Below, piece by piece: positions 35,653 through 46,845 of a DNA stretch of 64,000 nucleotides (positions are counted from its first letter, which is position 1; every line of letters starts with the position of its first letter). The notes below the pieces were generated by a model. That model was not told the DNA's origin. It ran no database searches and saw only the letters and a list, made by a program, of their open reading frames with translations. The position numbers were made by a program, and so were the translations under genes. The stretch spans positions 12,805,563 to 12,869,562 of the forward strand of contig NC_071348.1 of NCBI RefSeq assembly GCF_027744825.2, read 5' to 3'. Origin of the DNA: Synchiropus splendidus. Lineage: Eukaryota > Chordata > Actinopteri > Syngnathiformes > Callionymidae.

Positions 35653-37911
35653 TCATAAAGCAGCATAGGCAGAAGGGCAGCTTTTCTTTTCCTCTTCAGA
35701 GGAGGCGTCATCCTCACCCTTCAAAAGTGGACTGTAAATCTCTGGATCAACATTAGCCTGAAGAAGAATGAAAAACAAAGAACATGAATTTAATACAAGT
35801 ATTCATTTGAGGTTTTTACTTTTCAGTTTTAATTGTTCATTTATTTTCTTGTTTTTGGAAAACAGAAGGAACTCAATACTTTTTATTCACAGTACTTTCT
35901 TTCCTGCTTTATGCGGTTTTGTATCATGCCAATATTTCTAATGGCATGTCTCCCTTATCTCAGGTCGAGGGGACCTGCACTGCACAGTACCAGGCCAGAA
36001 GAATGATGGGGTAACTGTTTGGCATGGTTATGAGGACGTCAAGGGACCAGGACGACTCAGCAGAGACTACACCCCAAGATGAATTTGATGTGTATAAAAG
36101 GGTTAAGGCCAGAGATAGTTTTTGTCACTCTGCACCACTTGAGCTAAGGCTAAACTAGATGTAGTTGCTGACCCAGAGCTCTGCGTATGTATTAAACTCC
36201 TCTGTCAGGGAATAAATTCTTTTGGGTGAAACGGTTTTGTTCTTTCGTAGTCCTTCGCACGAGAAAACAAACAAGCGGAATCCAGAGGAAGTTGTGAATC
36301 CAATTTCTGAATATTTATCTTTTCACATGAAAGCATGTCTTTAAAATTTAAACGGGAAATGACAATAAGTTTATATTTATAAGGACAAAACAGAAAGAGC
36401 ATCAGTGTTCCCATTTTCACCTTTTCCACTGGATCCTGTCTCTTCTTCAGAGCCTTGATGCCCAGCACAGACGAGCTGATGGACAGACACAGCTGAAGAA
36501 CCGACAGGATGATCAGCAAAGAGTTGATACCCTGCAGAACCACCTGTGGAGACAGAAAGAGTCAGAAAGTCCTTTTTAATGTTTAAAATCAAGAAACTGG
36601 ACCCTTCAGAAATGTTGAGCTGGATATGAGGCTTTGACTCTTAAAGCTCTGGTATACAGAGTGATGGACTGGTTTTACCTGCTCCTCAGTTCAATACTTG
36701 GAGTAACAAACAAGAATTTATTACATACATGAAGATATATCTTGTCACATGAAAAAAAATAACCAAACATCTGTGTCAGACTTACAATCACCAGAGATTT
36801 TGCCTGAAGACAGTTCTCCTTCTGCCGACTGGCTGGAGTTGGTTTAACATTTTCTGACCTGTCGTCCCAGTAGTCACGATCACGGCACAACCCCCAAAAT
36901 CCAAAGTCTGTGATGTTGATGCTGTAGAGAACTATGGCTGTGATCGCAAAAGCAATTCCACACAGATTCAGAATCACTGTGATGGTGACCTTCAAGAAAA
37001 GAAACAACAACAAAAACAAGAGTTCAGTGAATGCTCAGGTTCCTCACTCAGAAGACGCATGGATGTGGTGGACGTCTGATGGGGGAACGTGCACTCACCA
37101 GGCAGGGACTTGGGAATCGCTCCGACAGAATGCAAAAGATTCCAAAGAGAATGAACTAGACAGAAGAGAAAGAAAGAGTTTATAAACACACTTTTGTCAC
37201 ACACTACGTGAACCTTGACAAAAGGATGGGTATTTAGATCATTTCATATTCTGTCAGACAAAATGTAGGCAAAACATCTCTACGTCTTTAGCCTTGAACA
37301 ACACCACTCCATACATTTTTGGTTTGTTTTACACATAGAGAAGAACCAGAAAGTGATGAAAACTGAAGTTGGTGGGATTACTCAGTTCTAATACCTCACC
37401 TGAAATCATAAAAGATCATGTCAGGAGAGACTTGTGACTCTTCCTTGATCAAGAATCCATTACTTTCACAAACAACATTAAGCTCTACTGTCTTACCAAT
37501 CCTCCGAGCCAATAGGGGAATCCAGTTTCCTCCATTGGCCACCAGTAGCCACGATGGGCCAAAAACATGATGGTGCCAAGACCAATGTTGAGCAAACCAA
37601 CCAGGATCTGCAAGGACTTTCAAGACCAAACAAAGAATGAAGTACATGAAATAAACAAACCCATCTTAAAAAAACGACTTTTTGCCAAGCCAGGAGGAGC
37701 ATGACTTCACAGTGCATTTATTTCTGTCACTCACCCCTAGTATGGACAGAGAACCTCCCTGGAGTCTCCTCAGGCTCTCAGACACAGAACAGCACACAGG
37801 GCTGTAGCACAGGTTCTTCAGAATTTGGCAGATTGGAGGTACACTACAATTTGGGTCGGCTGCCACAGTGAACACTGTGACCCCCTCTGCCTTGGACATG
37901 GTGATGGACAT
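35653..37911 (-). CDS. gene E: CD20-like four-span membrane protein, 261 aa
   Basis: Exons: 37735-37911, 37497-37616, 37099-37155, 36786-36989, 36421-36543 and 35653-35757, all phase 0. It is the block-duplicate of gene C: loop 1 is MFLAHRGYWWPMEE and the span-3 end is ITDFG. Distinct changes: loop 2 reads FWGLC (the others FWWLC), and the glycosylation sequon is lost (NVK instead of NVT). The loop-2 exon ends KSLVI instead of KSMMI, and the span-4 exon starts VVLQGINS. The tail keeps YSPL and SAYAAL. The last intron contains an LTR-like insertion (35940-36298). The promoter exon ends at 39021, and a 4.25 kb hAT element sits just upstream of it. Confidence 0.87.
35940..36298 (+). mobile_element. 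LTR-like insertion in the last intron of gene E
   Basis: About 360 bp absent from the otherwise matching introns of B, C and D; alignment breaks after AATATTTCT and resumes at AATTTCTGAATATTTA. It contains TATAAAAG (36093-36100), then AATAAA (36211-36216) about 110 bp later, the layout of a retroviral-type LTR. Exact ends and target duplication are not clear. Confidence 0.5.
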
Positions 37912-38069
37912 CCTGCTGACACCAAGGAGCTGGAAATATAAGTGAGGGACACAAATAGATTGAAATTTTAATAGAAATCTTAGTTGCACCAGACAGCAAT
38001 AGCAAATTAGATGACGCAGTTTCTGTAGAAATTGTGTGCTAATGCAGTGCAGTGTCATGCCCGCGGCTC

Positions 38070-38100
<31 letters not shown>

Positions 38101-39020
38101 CATCTCAAAAACCACACCTCAGTGGTGATCGGCACTCTGGCTGATCAGTATTGGATCGGGAGCAAAAACCATGATCAAAGCATCCCTGGTGAAAATAAGT
38201 AGCTATACTGTTTTTTGTCACGGAGCAGCTCATTCTTTGGGAGTTGATGGAGGTGAAACACAGTTGTGTCTAACTATTCTGAACGTGCCGCAGTTTTTCT
38301 GAGCACATCATACCAGAGAGGACAAGTGGGACTAGAAAACATAGCGGACCAGATCAGGCAGGGACACCCAACAATGCTAGTCAGGGCAAACCTTGCAGTG
38401 ACCTTAAAAATGGTTTTAAACGCTGTATATTACTTATGGAATGATATTTACGCGCGGAGACACTGTAAGAGCCCAGTGCAGAACAATAGCATACAACGAT
38501 GGAGAACAAATGTGGCAGCACCAATGATCCATGATGGAAAAATACACTTGTCAGACAGGGACACGCCTTTTTTGAGTATTGAAGGATAATAGAAGAACAA
38601 TAATCCCGACTAGCGCCCCCGTGCGCTCATGTTTAGCATTACATTTCCTTGTTTAAAACACTAAGGATTAAAGAAAATCAAGACGGTTCTATTAATTCTT
38701 GGGGTATAAAACTTAACAAAAAACGATCGCTTATTCCCATTTAATGACATGGATCGTGGTATCACAACAATCAAAACCAACGTGCTTCAGCAAACCTGAA
38801 GAAAGAAAACACCCGCTGGTCCAGATTCATACTAACATTAAAAAAAAGAGCAGAATTAAAGGCCAACCACGAGATTAAGAAAGTCCACCTCCCTTGTCTC
38901 GCCAGACAAACAAAAGCAAATAAGAGCAGCTACCGATTAAAGCTGATCCACGGGACTTCTTCAGCGGTAGGGTTGAAACTTGGTCAAAGACAATAAAAGC
39001 AAACAGGTGGACAGACTTAC

Positions 39021-39132
39021 CTGAGGCGAGACACCGAGAATCTAATGTTCAGACTAAGTGCGCACTAGCTGGGTGAGAGGCTGGAGCCTTCCCTTTACCG
39101 GAAGGATCCACCTCCTCCTCCGTGAAGTGACG
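39021..39132 (-). promoter_or_regulatory. 5' untranslated exon and core promoter block of gene E
   Basis: Donor CCTCAG/GTAAGTC at 39021. The conserved block is at 39104-39132. Transcription runs leftwards, so the hAT element starting at 39164 lies directly upstream, 31 bases from the block. Confidence 0.6.
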
Positions 39133-40533
39133 ATGGTTCAGTAAACAGACGACAGGTTTTCACTAGTGATGGGCGAAACAGTTCATTTTAGTGACTCAGT
39201 TCATTAACTCTCGTTCAGTAAAAAGAACTAATCTTTTTTTTAAGTCTAACAGTTCTGTTTCGCCACCTAGTGGTGACATGCAGTACTGCGATTGAATTGG
39301 TATTGCAGTTGGATTTAAACGTCAATTTAATTGACTTTACAAACATATTACAAATAAAACTAAGTGTCAAACATGGCATGCTGTTAAACAATTTTGACCA
39401 AATTTAGCAATTTCTCTGTTTGTAGACATACTGCATGCATTTTACTGCTTGAATGAAGAAGTGATTGGACATCATTGCATAGTATAAATGTCCAACCTCA
39501 GAGCCTCTGATGCCTTCATTAGTTAGATGTATGCATAACAACAATATTAATCATGAGGCATAATCTAAACCATCTTGAAGAGTTGGCCTTGTGTTTGACA
39601 CCATATGAACAAGAAAATATCACCACTGAGGGAAGAATGCAGGCACTCTAATCAGGGTAATGTTAGAAGATAAATAAAACAGCAGAGGAAGATTACAAAA
39701 ACTGTTGTTGTTTTTTTTTTTCTTCAAAACATAACAAGAATAACGTAAAACAAATGACTCTCTCCAGCACATGGAACAGGTTCTGCAGCATCCTCCTTAG
39801 CACCCCACTGGAACAGGGTCTGAGAGACAAGAATGTTAGTGGTCACACACACACAGCACCAGCAACATGGTTTTAGCATCGAAAAAGTACCTGCAATGGG
39901 ATCATACACCCTGTGTTGCCCACATGTATTTTTGCGTGAGGTCTGGCAGGACGAAAGGGTTGAAAGGGGGAAGAGAGCACCCCGGTGCTGAAAGGTAAGT
40001 AGTTTAAAGTTTTGAATGAACGTCAACCACTGAGGTCATTTTGATGAGAGGAAAACAAAGCCCTCATACTTAAACTGCCCCTGTAAAGAGTCTGGTCGAC
40101 TCCCTGATGTCAGAAATGACCAGACGATTTGGCAGAATGGAGTCCATCGACAAGCTTGCTGATGCAACTCTCCTGGATCCTAGAGCAAGCTTTTGTCAAC
40201 CAGGAGAGGCAGAGGAGACGGCAAAGAGGGTCATAACAGCTGCAGCAGCCATGACTCCCACTGAAAGTGATGCAGAGACAGAGGCGGCATCAGGTGCTGC
40301 AGTCGGCACAAGTGCAATGTTTTGGAAGGACTTTGATGAGAGAATGAGAATGTAGGAGGCCTGGAACAACATCAACTACATCAGACCTCATACTGGAGAT
40401 GAGGGGTTACTTAGCTGAGGAACACCTGCCTCGCACGTTGGACCCACAGTCATGGTGGAAGAGATGTTCCCCAGTTTACAAACGGCTCTCTGTGGTGATG
40501 AAGGCCAGGTTGTGCATTGTGGCTACATCTATA

Positions 40534-40589
40534 CCATCAGAGAGAATCTTTTCCAAGACCCCAGTCTTGGAAAAGATTCTCTCTGATGG
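40534..40589. repeat. perfect 25-bp inverted duplication inside the hAT transposase remnant
   Basis: Arms at 40534-40558 and 40565-40589 are exact reverse complements, with a 6-base loop CCCCAG. The left arm is the normal coding text for SERIFSK. The right arm replaces what should follow (about ten codons) and shifts the protein to PVLEKILSDG. Confidence 0.85.
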
Positions 40590-41609
40590 ATCATCTCTGA
40601 CTGGAGGAACAGGCTGAGTCCATCAAGGGTCAGCCAACTTCTTTTTGTAAACGCCAACCTGCCTTGAGGACATATTTGTTCATTTGACATTGGTTCATTT
40701 TTGTAGTTCACAGTTCAAGTTCATGACACAATAAAACAGTTTTGCTTTCACAACTGTATGCTTTACTTGTGTCAAACAAAAACAAACAAACACATATAAC
40801 TTCGTGTTCCATGCGCCACAATTGTTGGAGAACTAATCGTTCGCAGTTCTTTGAACGGGAAAAAGAACTGAACGAAACTCTACACCGGAAGAGGTAGGGA
40901 AAGAGAGAAGCAAACAATACAACGGCAGTTACCTGGGATATCTTCTTGATCATGATCCATGCACTCATATTTAGGAACTATTAATCCAACAACAAAGCAG
41001 AGGAATCCAGCAGTTCTGTTACTGGCATCACGCTAGCCCGCGATCGACAAATACCCATCTCGCCAGCCCACTCAAAAAAAGTATGCGCGTCTATTTGTGC
41101 CGTTACGGTAGCGACTCCGTAAGCTCCAGTAAATGTAGTTGTGTGTTACGGAGATGATAAATAGACGTTATGTATTGCAAGAAAGTGTCTTCAACGTTTT
41201 TTAAAACCAAAATACTACTTATACACTGTAATAATATGGATATTATTAAAAAAAGACCACAAGAGGTTAGTGAAATCTTTCACTGGATTCCTGTTCAGGG
41301 AGCTCTACTCTACTATCCCTGTAAGTTTGAAGAGTTTTTACTGTAGAATTCTGGAATAAATTGACTTTATGTACTGTAATAACATGTATATTATAAAAAA
41401 AAAACATATATAAAAAACTACAAGAGGTTAGTGAAATCTTTCACTGGATTCATGTTTCGGAAGCTCTTGGCTACTCTCCCACGGAATTTGTGTACTTTTT
41501 ACTTTGCAGTTCTTGCAGTGACTTTTTTTCATTGTTTTCACTGTTCAAAACAAGGAAAAATGACTACTCCCAGTGAGAGGTAAGTTGTGTTTTTTTATAT
41601 GCATGAAGG

Positions 41610-41610
<1 letters not shown>

Positions 41611-41660
<50 letters not shown>
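41611..41660. repeat. (CA)25 microsatellite at the centre of the inner palindrome
   Basis: An uninterrupted CA run of 50 bases, flanked on both sides by inverted copies of the block ACTACTCCCAGTGAGAGGTA. Confidence 0.95.
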
Positions 41661-41663
<3 letters not shown>

Positions 41664-41999
41664 TTTCAGATTTTCATATAGTATGTAAAATATTGTGGCC
41701 TCAATGATAAAATGACCTTCATGGATATAAAAAACACAACTTACCTCTCACTGGGAGTAGTCATTTTTCCGTTTTTTGGAACCAACAGTGAAAACAATGA
41801 AAAAAAGTCACTGCAAGAATTGCAAAGTAAAAAGTACACAAATTCCGTGGGAGAGTAGCCAAGAGCTTCCTAAACATGAATCCAGTGAAAAAAAATGGAC
41901 TTGCCTCTTGTGGTTTTCTTAAATGACTTTCTTTAATGACTCTGGTTTTCTTAAATGACTCCTAATGTGCATGTTGCTACATGACATAATGTGTTTTAC

Positions 42000-43005
42000 A
42001 AACTCTTGAAACTCACAGGGAAAGTAGAGAAGAGCACCTTGAACACGAATCCAGTGACATTTCACTAAGCCCTTTTTTATGCACGTGTTATTATGACATA
42101 AGGTGTAATTATTTTGTAATTACAAATTAAAACGCTCCAAACTCACAGAGATAGTAGAGTAGAGCTCCCTGAACAGGAATCCGGTGAAAGATTTCACTAA
42201 CCTCTTTTGGTTTATTTTATATAATTTCTTTTATAATATACATGTTATTACAGTACGTAGAGTTAATTTATTTCAGAATTCTACAGTAAAAACTCTTCAA
42301 ACTCACTGAGATAGTAGAGTAGAGCTCCCTGAACAGGAATCCAGTGAAAGATTTCACTAACCTCTTGTAGTTTTTTTAATATATTTTTTTCATTATATAC
42401 ATGTTATTACAATACATCGAGTTAATTTATTTCATAATACTACAGCAAAAAACCCTTCAAACTCACAGAGATAGTAGAGTAGAGCTCCCTGAACAGGAAT
42501 CCAGTGAAAGATTTCACTAACCTCTTGTAGTTTTTTTTATATAATTTTTTCATTATATACATGTTATTACAGTACATAAAGTGGATTTATTTTATAATTC
42601 TACAGTAAAAACTCTTCAAACTCACAGGGATAGTAGAGTAGAGCTCCCTGAACAGGAATCCAGTGAAAGATTTCACTAGCCTCTTTTGGTTTATTTTATA
42701 TAATTTCTTTTATAATATACATGTTATTACAGTACATAAAGTGGATTTATTTTATAATTCTACAGTAAAAACTCTTCAAACTCACAGGGATAGTAGAGTA
42801 GAGCCCCCTGAACAGGAATCCAGTGAAAGATTTCACTAACCTCTTGTAGGTTTTTTTATATATATATTTATTTTTATAATATACATGTTATTACAGTACA
42901 TAAAGTCAATTTATTTCAGAATTCTACAGTAAAAACTCTTCAAACTCACAGGGATAGTAGAGTAGAGCTCCCTGAACAGGAATCCAGTGAAAGATTTCAC
43001 TAACC
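42000..43005. repeat. tandem array, about 160-bp period, six good copies plus one degraded
   Basis: The landmark ATAGTAGAGTAGAG occurs at 42151, 42311, 42471, 42630, 42790 and 42954, a regular 160-164 base spacing. A weaker copy starts near 42013. Every good unit holds the palindrome AGTGAAAGATTTCACT. Two inverted units lie in the left arm (near 41262 and 41428). Confidence 0.9.
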
Positions 43006-43522
43006 TCTTGTGGTCTTTTTTTAATAATATCCATATTATTACAGTGTTCAAGCAGTGTTTTTGTTTTAAAAAACGTTGAAGACACTTTCTTGCAATACAT
43101 AACGTCTATTTATCATCTCCGTAACACACAACTACACTTTACTGGAGCTTACGGAGTCGCTACCGTAACGGCACAAATAGACGCGCATACTTTTTTTGAG
43201 TGGGCTGGCGAGATGGGTATTTGTAGATCGCGGGCTAGCGTGATGGAGCTACAGCGGACAATTAAGCGTTGTTCATAAGTCACGACAAGACGTCCGGTAG
43301 CGCCTTTCAAAATAAACTACAAGGAGGAAACCGTATCTGTGAACTACTCACTCCCTGAGATGACTCGTAGTTCTCAGTTCATTTTGAAGAGTCGTTCAAA
43401 GAACGACCCATCACTAGTTTTCACAAAACAGCCCAATGATCGACGGTTGAATACATGAGCCTGTTGCACTACCAATAAAATATAGATCGTCTTCAGTGCT
43501 GGTCATCCATATCATTGGTTAC

Positions 43523-45230
43523 AAGAATCAGAATCAGAATCAGAATCAGAATCAAATTTATTGCCATGGTCAGTGGGGAGCCCACTGACTAGGAAAGTGC
43601 CTTGGAATAAAGTGCAACAAAAAAAATAAATACATAAATAAAATAAAATAAAATAAAATAAAATAGAATAACATTACACAAGGCTGTTCATGAATTTAAC
43701 AGTCTGACGGCCGAGGGAAAGAAGCTGTTCCTGTGACGGGAGGTTCTGGTCTGGATGGACCGTAGCCTCCTGCCAGAGGGAAGAGGAACAAACAGTCTAT
43801 GTCCAGGGTGAGAAGGGTCGGCTCTGATCCGACCTGCACGTCTCTGGGTCCTAGAGGCATACAGGTCATGAAGAGGTGGCAGGCTGCAACCGATCACCTT
43901 CTCAGCAGAACCTACGATGCGCTGCAGTCTGCTCTTGTCCCTGGAGGTGGCACTGTTGTACCAGACGGTGATAGAGGAGGTGAGGATGGACTGGATGATG
44001 GCCGTGTAGAACTCCACCAGCAACTTCGTCGGCAGTCGTAGTTTACGTAGCTGCCTCAGAAAGAACATTCTCTGCTGGGCCTTCCTGATGAGGGACCTGA
44101 TGGTTGGCTCCCATTTGAGGTCCTCACTGATGGTGGTTCCTAGGAAGCAGAAGGAGTCTACAATAGGAATAGGTGAACCAGCCAACATGAGAGGGGACAG
44201 AGGAGCTGTTACTCTCCTGAAGTCTATGACCATCTCCACTGTCTTCTGAGCGTTGAGCTCCAGGTTGTTGTTGCTGCACCAGGACACCAGCCGCTCCACC
44301 TCCCTCCTGTAAGCCGACTCATCTCCATCTGAGATGAGCCCGATTATGGTGGTGTCGTCCGCAAACTTGATCAGCTTCACGGACTCGTGGCTGGAGGTGC
44401 AGCAGTTAGTGTATTGGGAGAAGAGCCATGGAGAGAGAACACAGCCCTGAGGAGACCCAATGTTGACGGTCCGAGTGTCAGAGACAGTCGTCCCCAGCCG
44501 CACACGCTGACTCCGGCTGGTCAGGAAGTCTGTAATCCATCTGCAGAGGGAGTCAGGCACGTCCAGCTGGCGAAGCTTGTCTTCAAGCAGAGCTGGAAGA
44601 ATTGTATTAAAGGCAGAGCTGAAGTCCACAAACAGGATCCTGGCATAGGTTCCTGGGCAGTCCAGATGCTCCAGAACGAAATGAAGGGCCTGGTTCACTG
44701 CATCGTCCACAGATCTGTTGGCTCTGTAGGCAAACTGCAATGAGTCCAGGTGAGAAGCAGTGATGGACTTCAGGTGAGAGAGAACCAGGCGCTCAAAGGA
44801 CTTCATGACCACAGACGTCAGTGCCACCGGTCTGTAGTCATTCAGTCCTGAGATCCTGGCCTTCTTGGGAACAGGGATGATCGTGGAGGACTTAAAGCAG
44901 ACAGGTACATGACAGGACACCAAGGAAGCATTGAAGATGTCAGTGAACACTGGAGCCAGCTCAGCAGCACAAAGATTCAGGATGGCAGGGGAAACTCTGT
45001 CCGGACCTCACGCCTTCCGAAGGTTCAGCCTCCTGAACTGAGTGCGCACGTCTTGCTCCATGATGTCAAGAGAAAGAGGGGGGAGGTGAGGGGGTGGCTC
45101 ATCAAAAGTGACTGTGATCTTTGCTGTCTCAGTGACATCATTGGTCTTAGTTGTGTCACTAAGAGACAGCACAGTCCTTTGTTTGAAAGTGGAACATGGG
45201 GCTGGAGAGACCACAGAGGTGTTGGTGAAA
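43523..45230 (-). mobile_element. 5'-truncated L2/CR1-group non-LTR retrotransposon
   Basis: The minus-strand frame 43688-44950 (420 codons, uninterrupted) is the reverse transcriptase with [15 protein letters not shown] (36-50), [11 protein letters not shown] (106-116), [10 protein letters not shown] (165-174), the catalytic FADD (196-199) and the C-terminal region ending [11 protein letters not shown]. Continuing upstream in the same frame is ..FRRLNLRKA, a TGA at 45008-45010, then [11 protein letters not shown] single stop, probably from CGA by CpG decay, therefore separates a once-continuous protein. The endonuclease domain is missing. The 3' end is the hexamer tail ATTCTG repeated (plus-strand 43523-43553). 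The 5' break lies somewhere between 45130 and 45240. Confidence 0.85.
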
Positions 45231-45296
45231 CCCCAAAACAAGACAGAGCCCCATATAATATGGAAAATTAAACAAAGAATAGCCCACATGGAAATC

Positions 45297-45580
45297 CCAC
45301 TGCCGTCATCTCCCACAATGCTTTGGAACACTGCTGGAAGTAAAGAGAGCGCAACCGACAATCCTTTTATGTCGGAAGAGTTGTTTCTTCAGCCTGTTTA
45401 TCTATGCTTCAAATTATTCAGGATTTAAAAAACTGTGGTTCCTCTCCACTGAACTCATTTACTCATGACATTTCCAAACATCTATACTTTGCTGTTTGCC
45501 AAGGAGAAAACAGAGTTCAGGGTAATGGGTCAAGACTCACAAATACTGACATTTGGTGGTCATACTACAGTTTTACAGTG
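45297..45580. repeat. degraded fourth copy of the inter-gene block
   Basis: CGTCATCTCCCACAATGCTT (45303) and CATTTCCAAACATCTATACT (45469) match the blocks after genes B-D. It marks where the E-F spacer resumes after the hAT and L2 insertions. The open frame seen in the younger copies is broken here. Confidence 0.6.
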
Positions 45581-46382
45581 TAACTCATCGACCTGAAGAA
45601 ATGTATCTGCAAACAAGAGGCAATAATAACCCATAGGAAAACAATTCAAGAAAAAAATCAAAAAGATTTATGATCTTCCGAGGAGGCGGTGGTGCCATAC
45701 TACCTGTAGGTTCTCGAACCAGTCTTCCTGTACACAATCTTTGCTGACACAGAATGTCACTGAACATAGTTTCTATGGAGTGGAATATCACCAGAGAAGG
45801 AACATAGTGAGGCATTGTTTGTTGTTGATTAACTTCAAGTATCATATCAAGATAATTCTGAAAAATAGTACTTAAAAGCAGTAGACATAAAGAGTAGCAG
45901 ACATCAATTTTTCTGTGCTTTGCAAGTAAGGGTAGAAGTTGGACTCGAGATGGACTTTTCGGCAGATGCACTCACTGGAATTGGAATCTGTCTTCAGTCA
46001 ATAAATTGTGATTTTGTCTGTTTAAATAAAGGCAGACACCACATTATTTCCATGTCAGTGACATCAGTGGGCTGATCACTCCGGTGCAGTCTGGAGCGAT
46101 GCACATTATTTTTACTTTCTGACGGCAATGTGCGGCTGCACAAGCTACGGGTGAACAAACTACTCCCCAATAAAGACGTAGCCGTGACGGCACCACCACC
46201 AAGTTAGACGGGCTTCACGCAGATGCTTTAGCGCAGTAGCTAGCAAAGACCAACAGTAAATGAGTTAATTAAAAAAAAAAATAATAGCAGTAGCTAAAAG
46301 GTTTGTGACCCGAGCCTAAGATACTAGACATGCAGAATTCTTCCAACACAAAAAAACACACTGAATCTCCTGGATGTTTCAT

Positions 46383-46845
46383 TTTATTCAGAAATTTTAA
46401 CATTTAATTTAAATATATTCCAGGAATCTGAAGAAAGAACTCAGAGAGTGTAGACTTTCTACCTTGTTTAAAACTACAATTAACATGCATATTAAAAGTT
46501 TCAACATACTCCATGTTATATTTCCATCACTCTCTTGCACTCACACTACCATTACACGTTCAGGTAGCTAGGTGGCGCATTCCTCTTGTGGCAGAGTAGG
46601 ATTTGCTTGCAAGCAAGCCAGAGGACTGGCACCGGCAGCCTCCCACATTAATAACAGGATTCAGAGAAACAAACAAATCGTGCTTTCTTTACTTACATTG
46701 AAAGTAAATACAAACCGTCAGTAGTTACAAATGTAAAGCAACGTGCCCAAACCTGGTTATTGACCGACACTAGATATAATAGATTACATTAGATTAGAAT
46801 GATTAAAACAGTGAATTGAAAATATTTTTTTGTTTTGTTTAGAAA
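46383..46845 (-). terminator. 3' UTR and candidate polyadenylation signal of gene F
   Basis: Minus-strand AATAAA (plus TTTATT, 46383-46388) about 460 bases past the stop. The UTR is not alignable to those of B-E. Confidence 0.4.

Larger units (their letters stand above)
41026..43245. mobile_element. foldback (long inverted repeat) element nested in the hAT element
   Basis: The outer arms, about 41026-41385 and 42895-43245, are close reverse complements; both contain TCACGCTAGCCCGCGATC at the ends and ACGGTAGCGACTCCGTAAGC inside. The inner arms, about 41395-41600 and 41700-41890, form a second palindrome around a (CA)n core at 41611-41660. The right side is expanded by tandem repeats of about 160 bp. 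There is no transposase, and no target duplication could be fixed at 41025/43246. Confidence 0.75.
39164..43416 (+). mobile_element. hAT transposon with decayed transposase, carrying a nested foldback structure
   Basis: Ends are TAGTGATGGGCG (39164) and its near-reverse complement CGACCCATCACTA (to 43416). The 8-bp target duplication GTTTTCAC is perfect (39156-39163 and 43417-43424). The empty site is recognisable because genes B-D have GTCTTCACAAGGCAGCCC at the same place. Inside, 40100-40640 encodes the C-terminal part of a ZBED/Ac-type hAT transposase: KLADATLLDPRA, then YLAEEHLPRTLDPQSWWKR, then ATSIPSERIFSKT, then VSQLLFVNANLP. Frame breaks and stops occur near 40355, 40417 and 40590. 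The N-terminal DNA-binding and catalytic parts are absent, so it cannot move on its own. Confidence 0.85.

Noticed and set aside
42000..43005. CRISPR-like array
   Set aside because: The 160-bp units are tandem and nearly identical throughout, with no short repeat/variable spacer pattern, inside a fish transposon.
43090..43278. 62-codon plus-strand open frame
   Set aside because: Lies in the outer arm of the foldback; its mirror copy at 41030-41170 has no equivalent frame, so it is chance.
45108..45428. plus-strand open frame of 106 codons
   Set aside because: Antisense to the L2 reverse transcriptase remnant and the degraded inter-gene block; no conserved motif.
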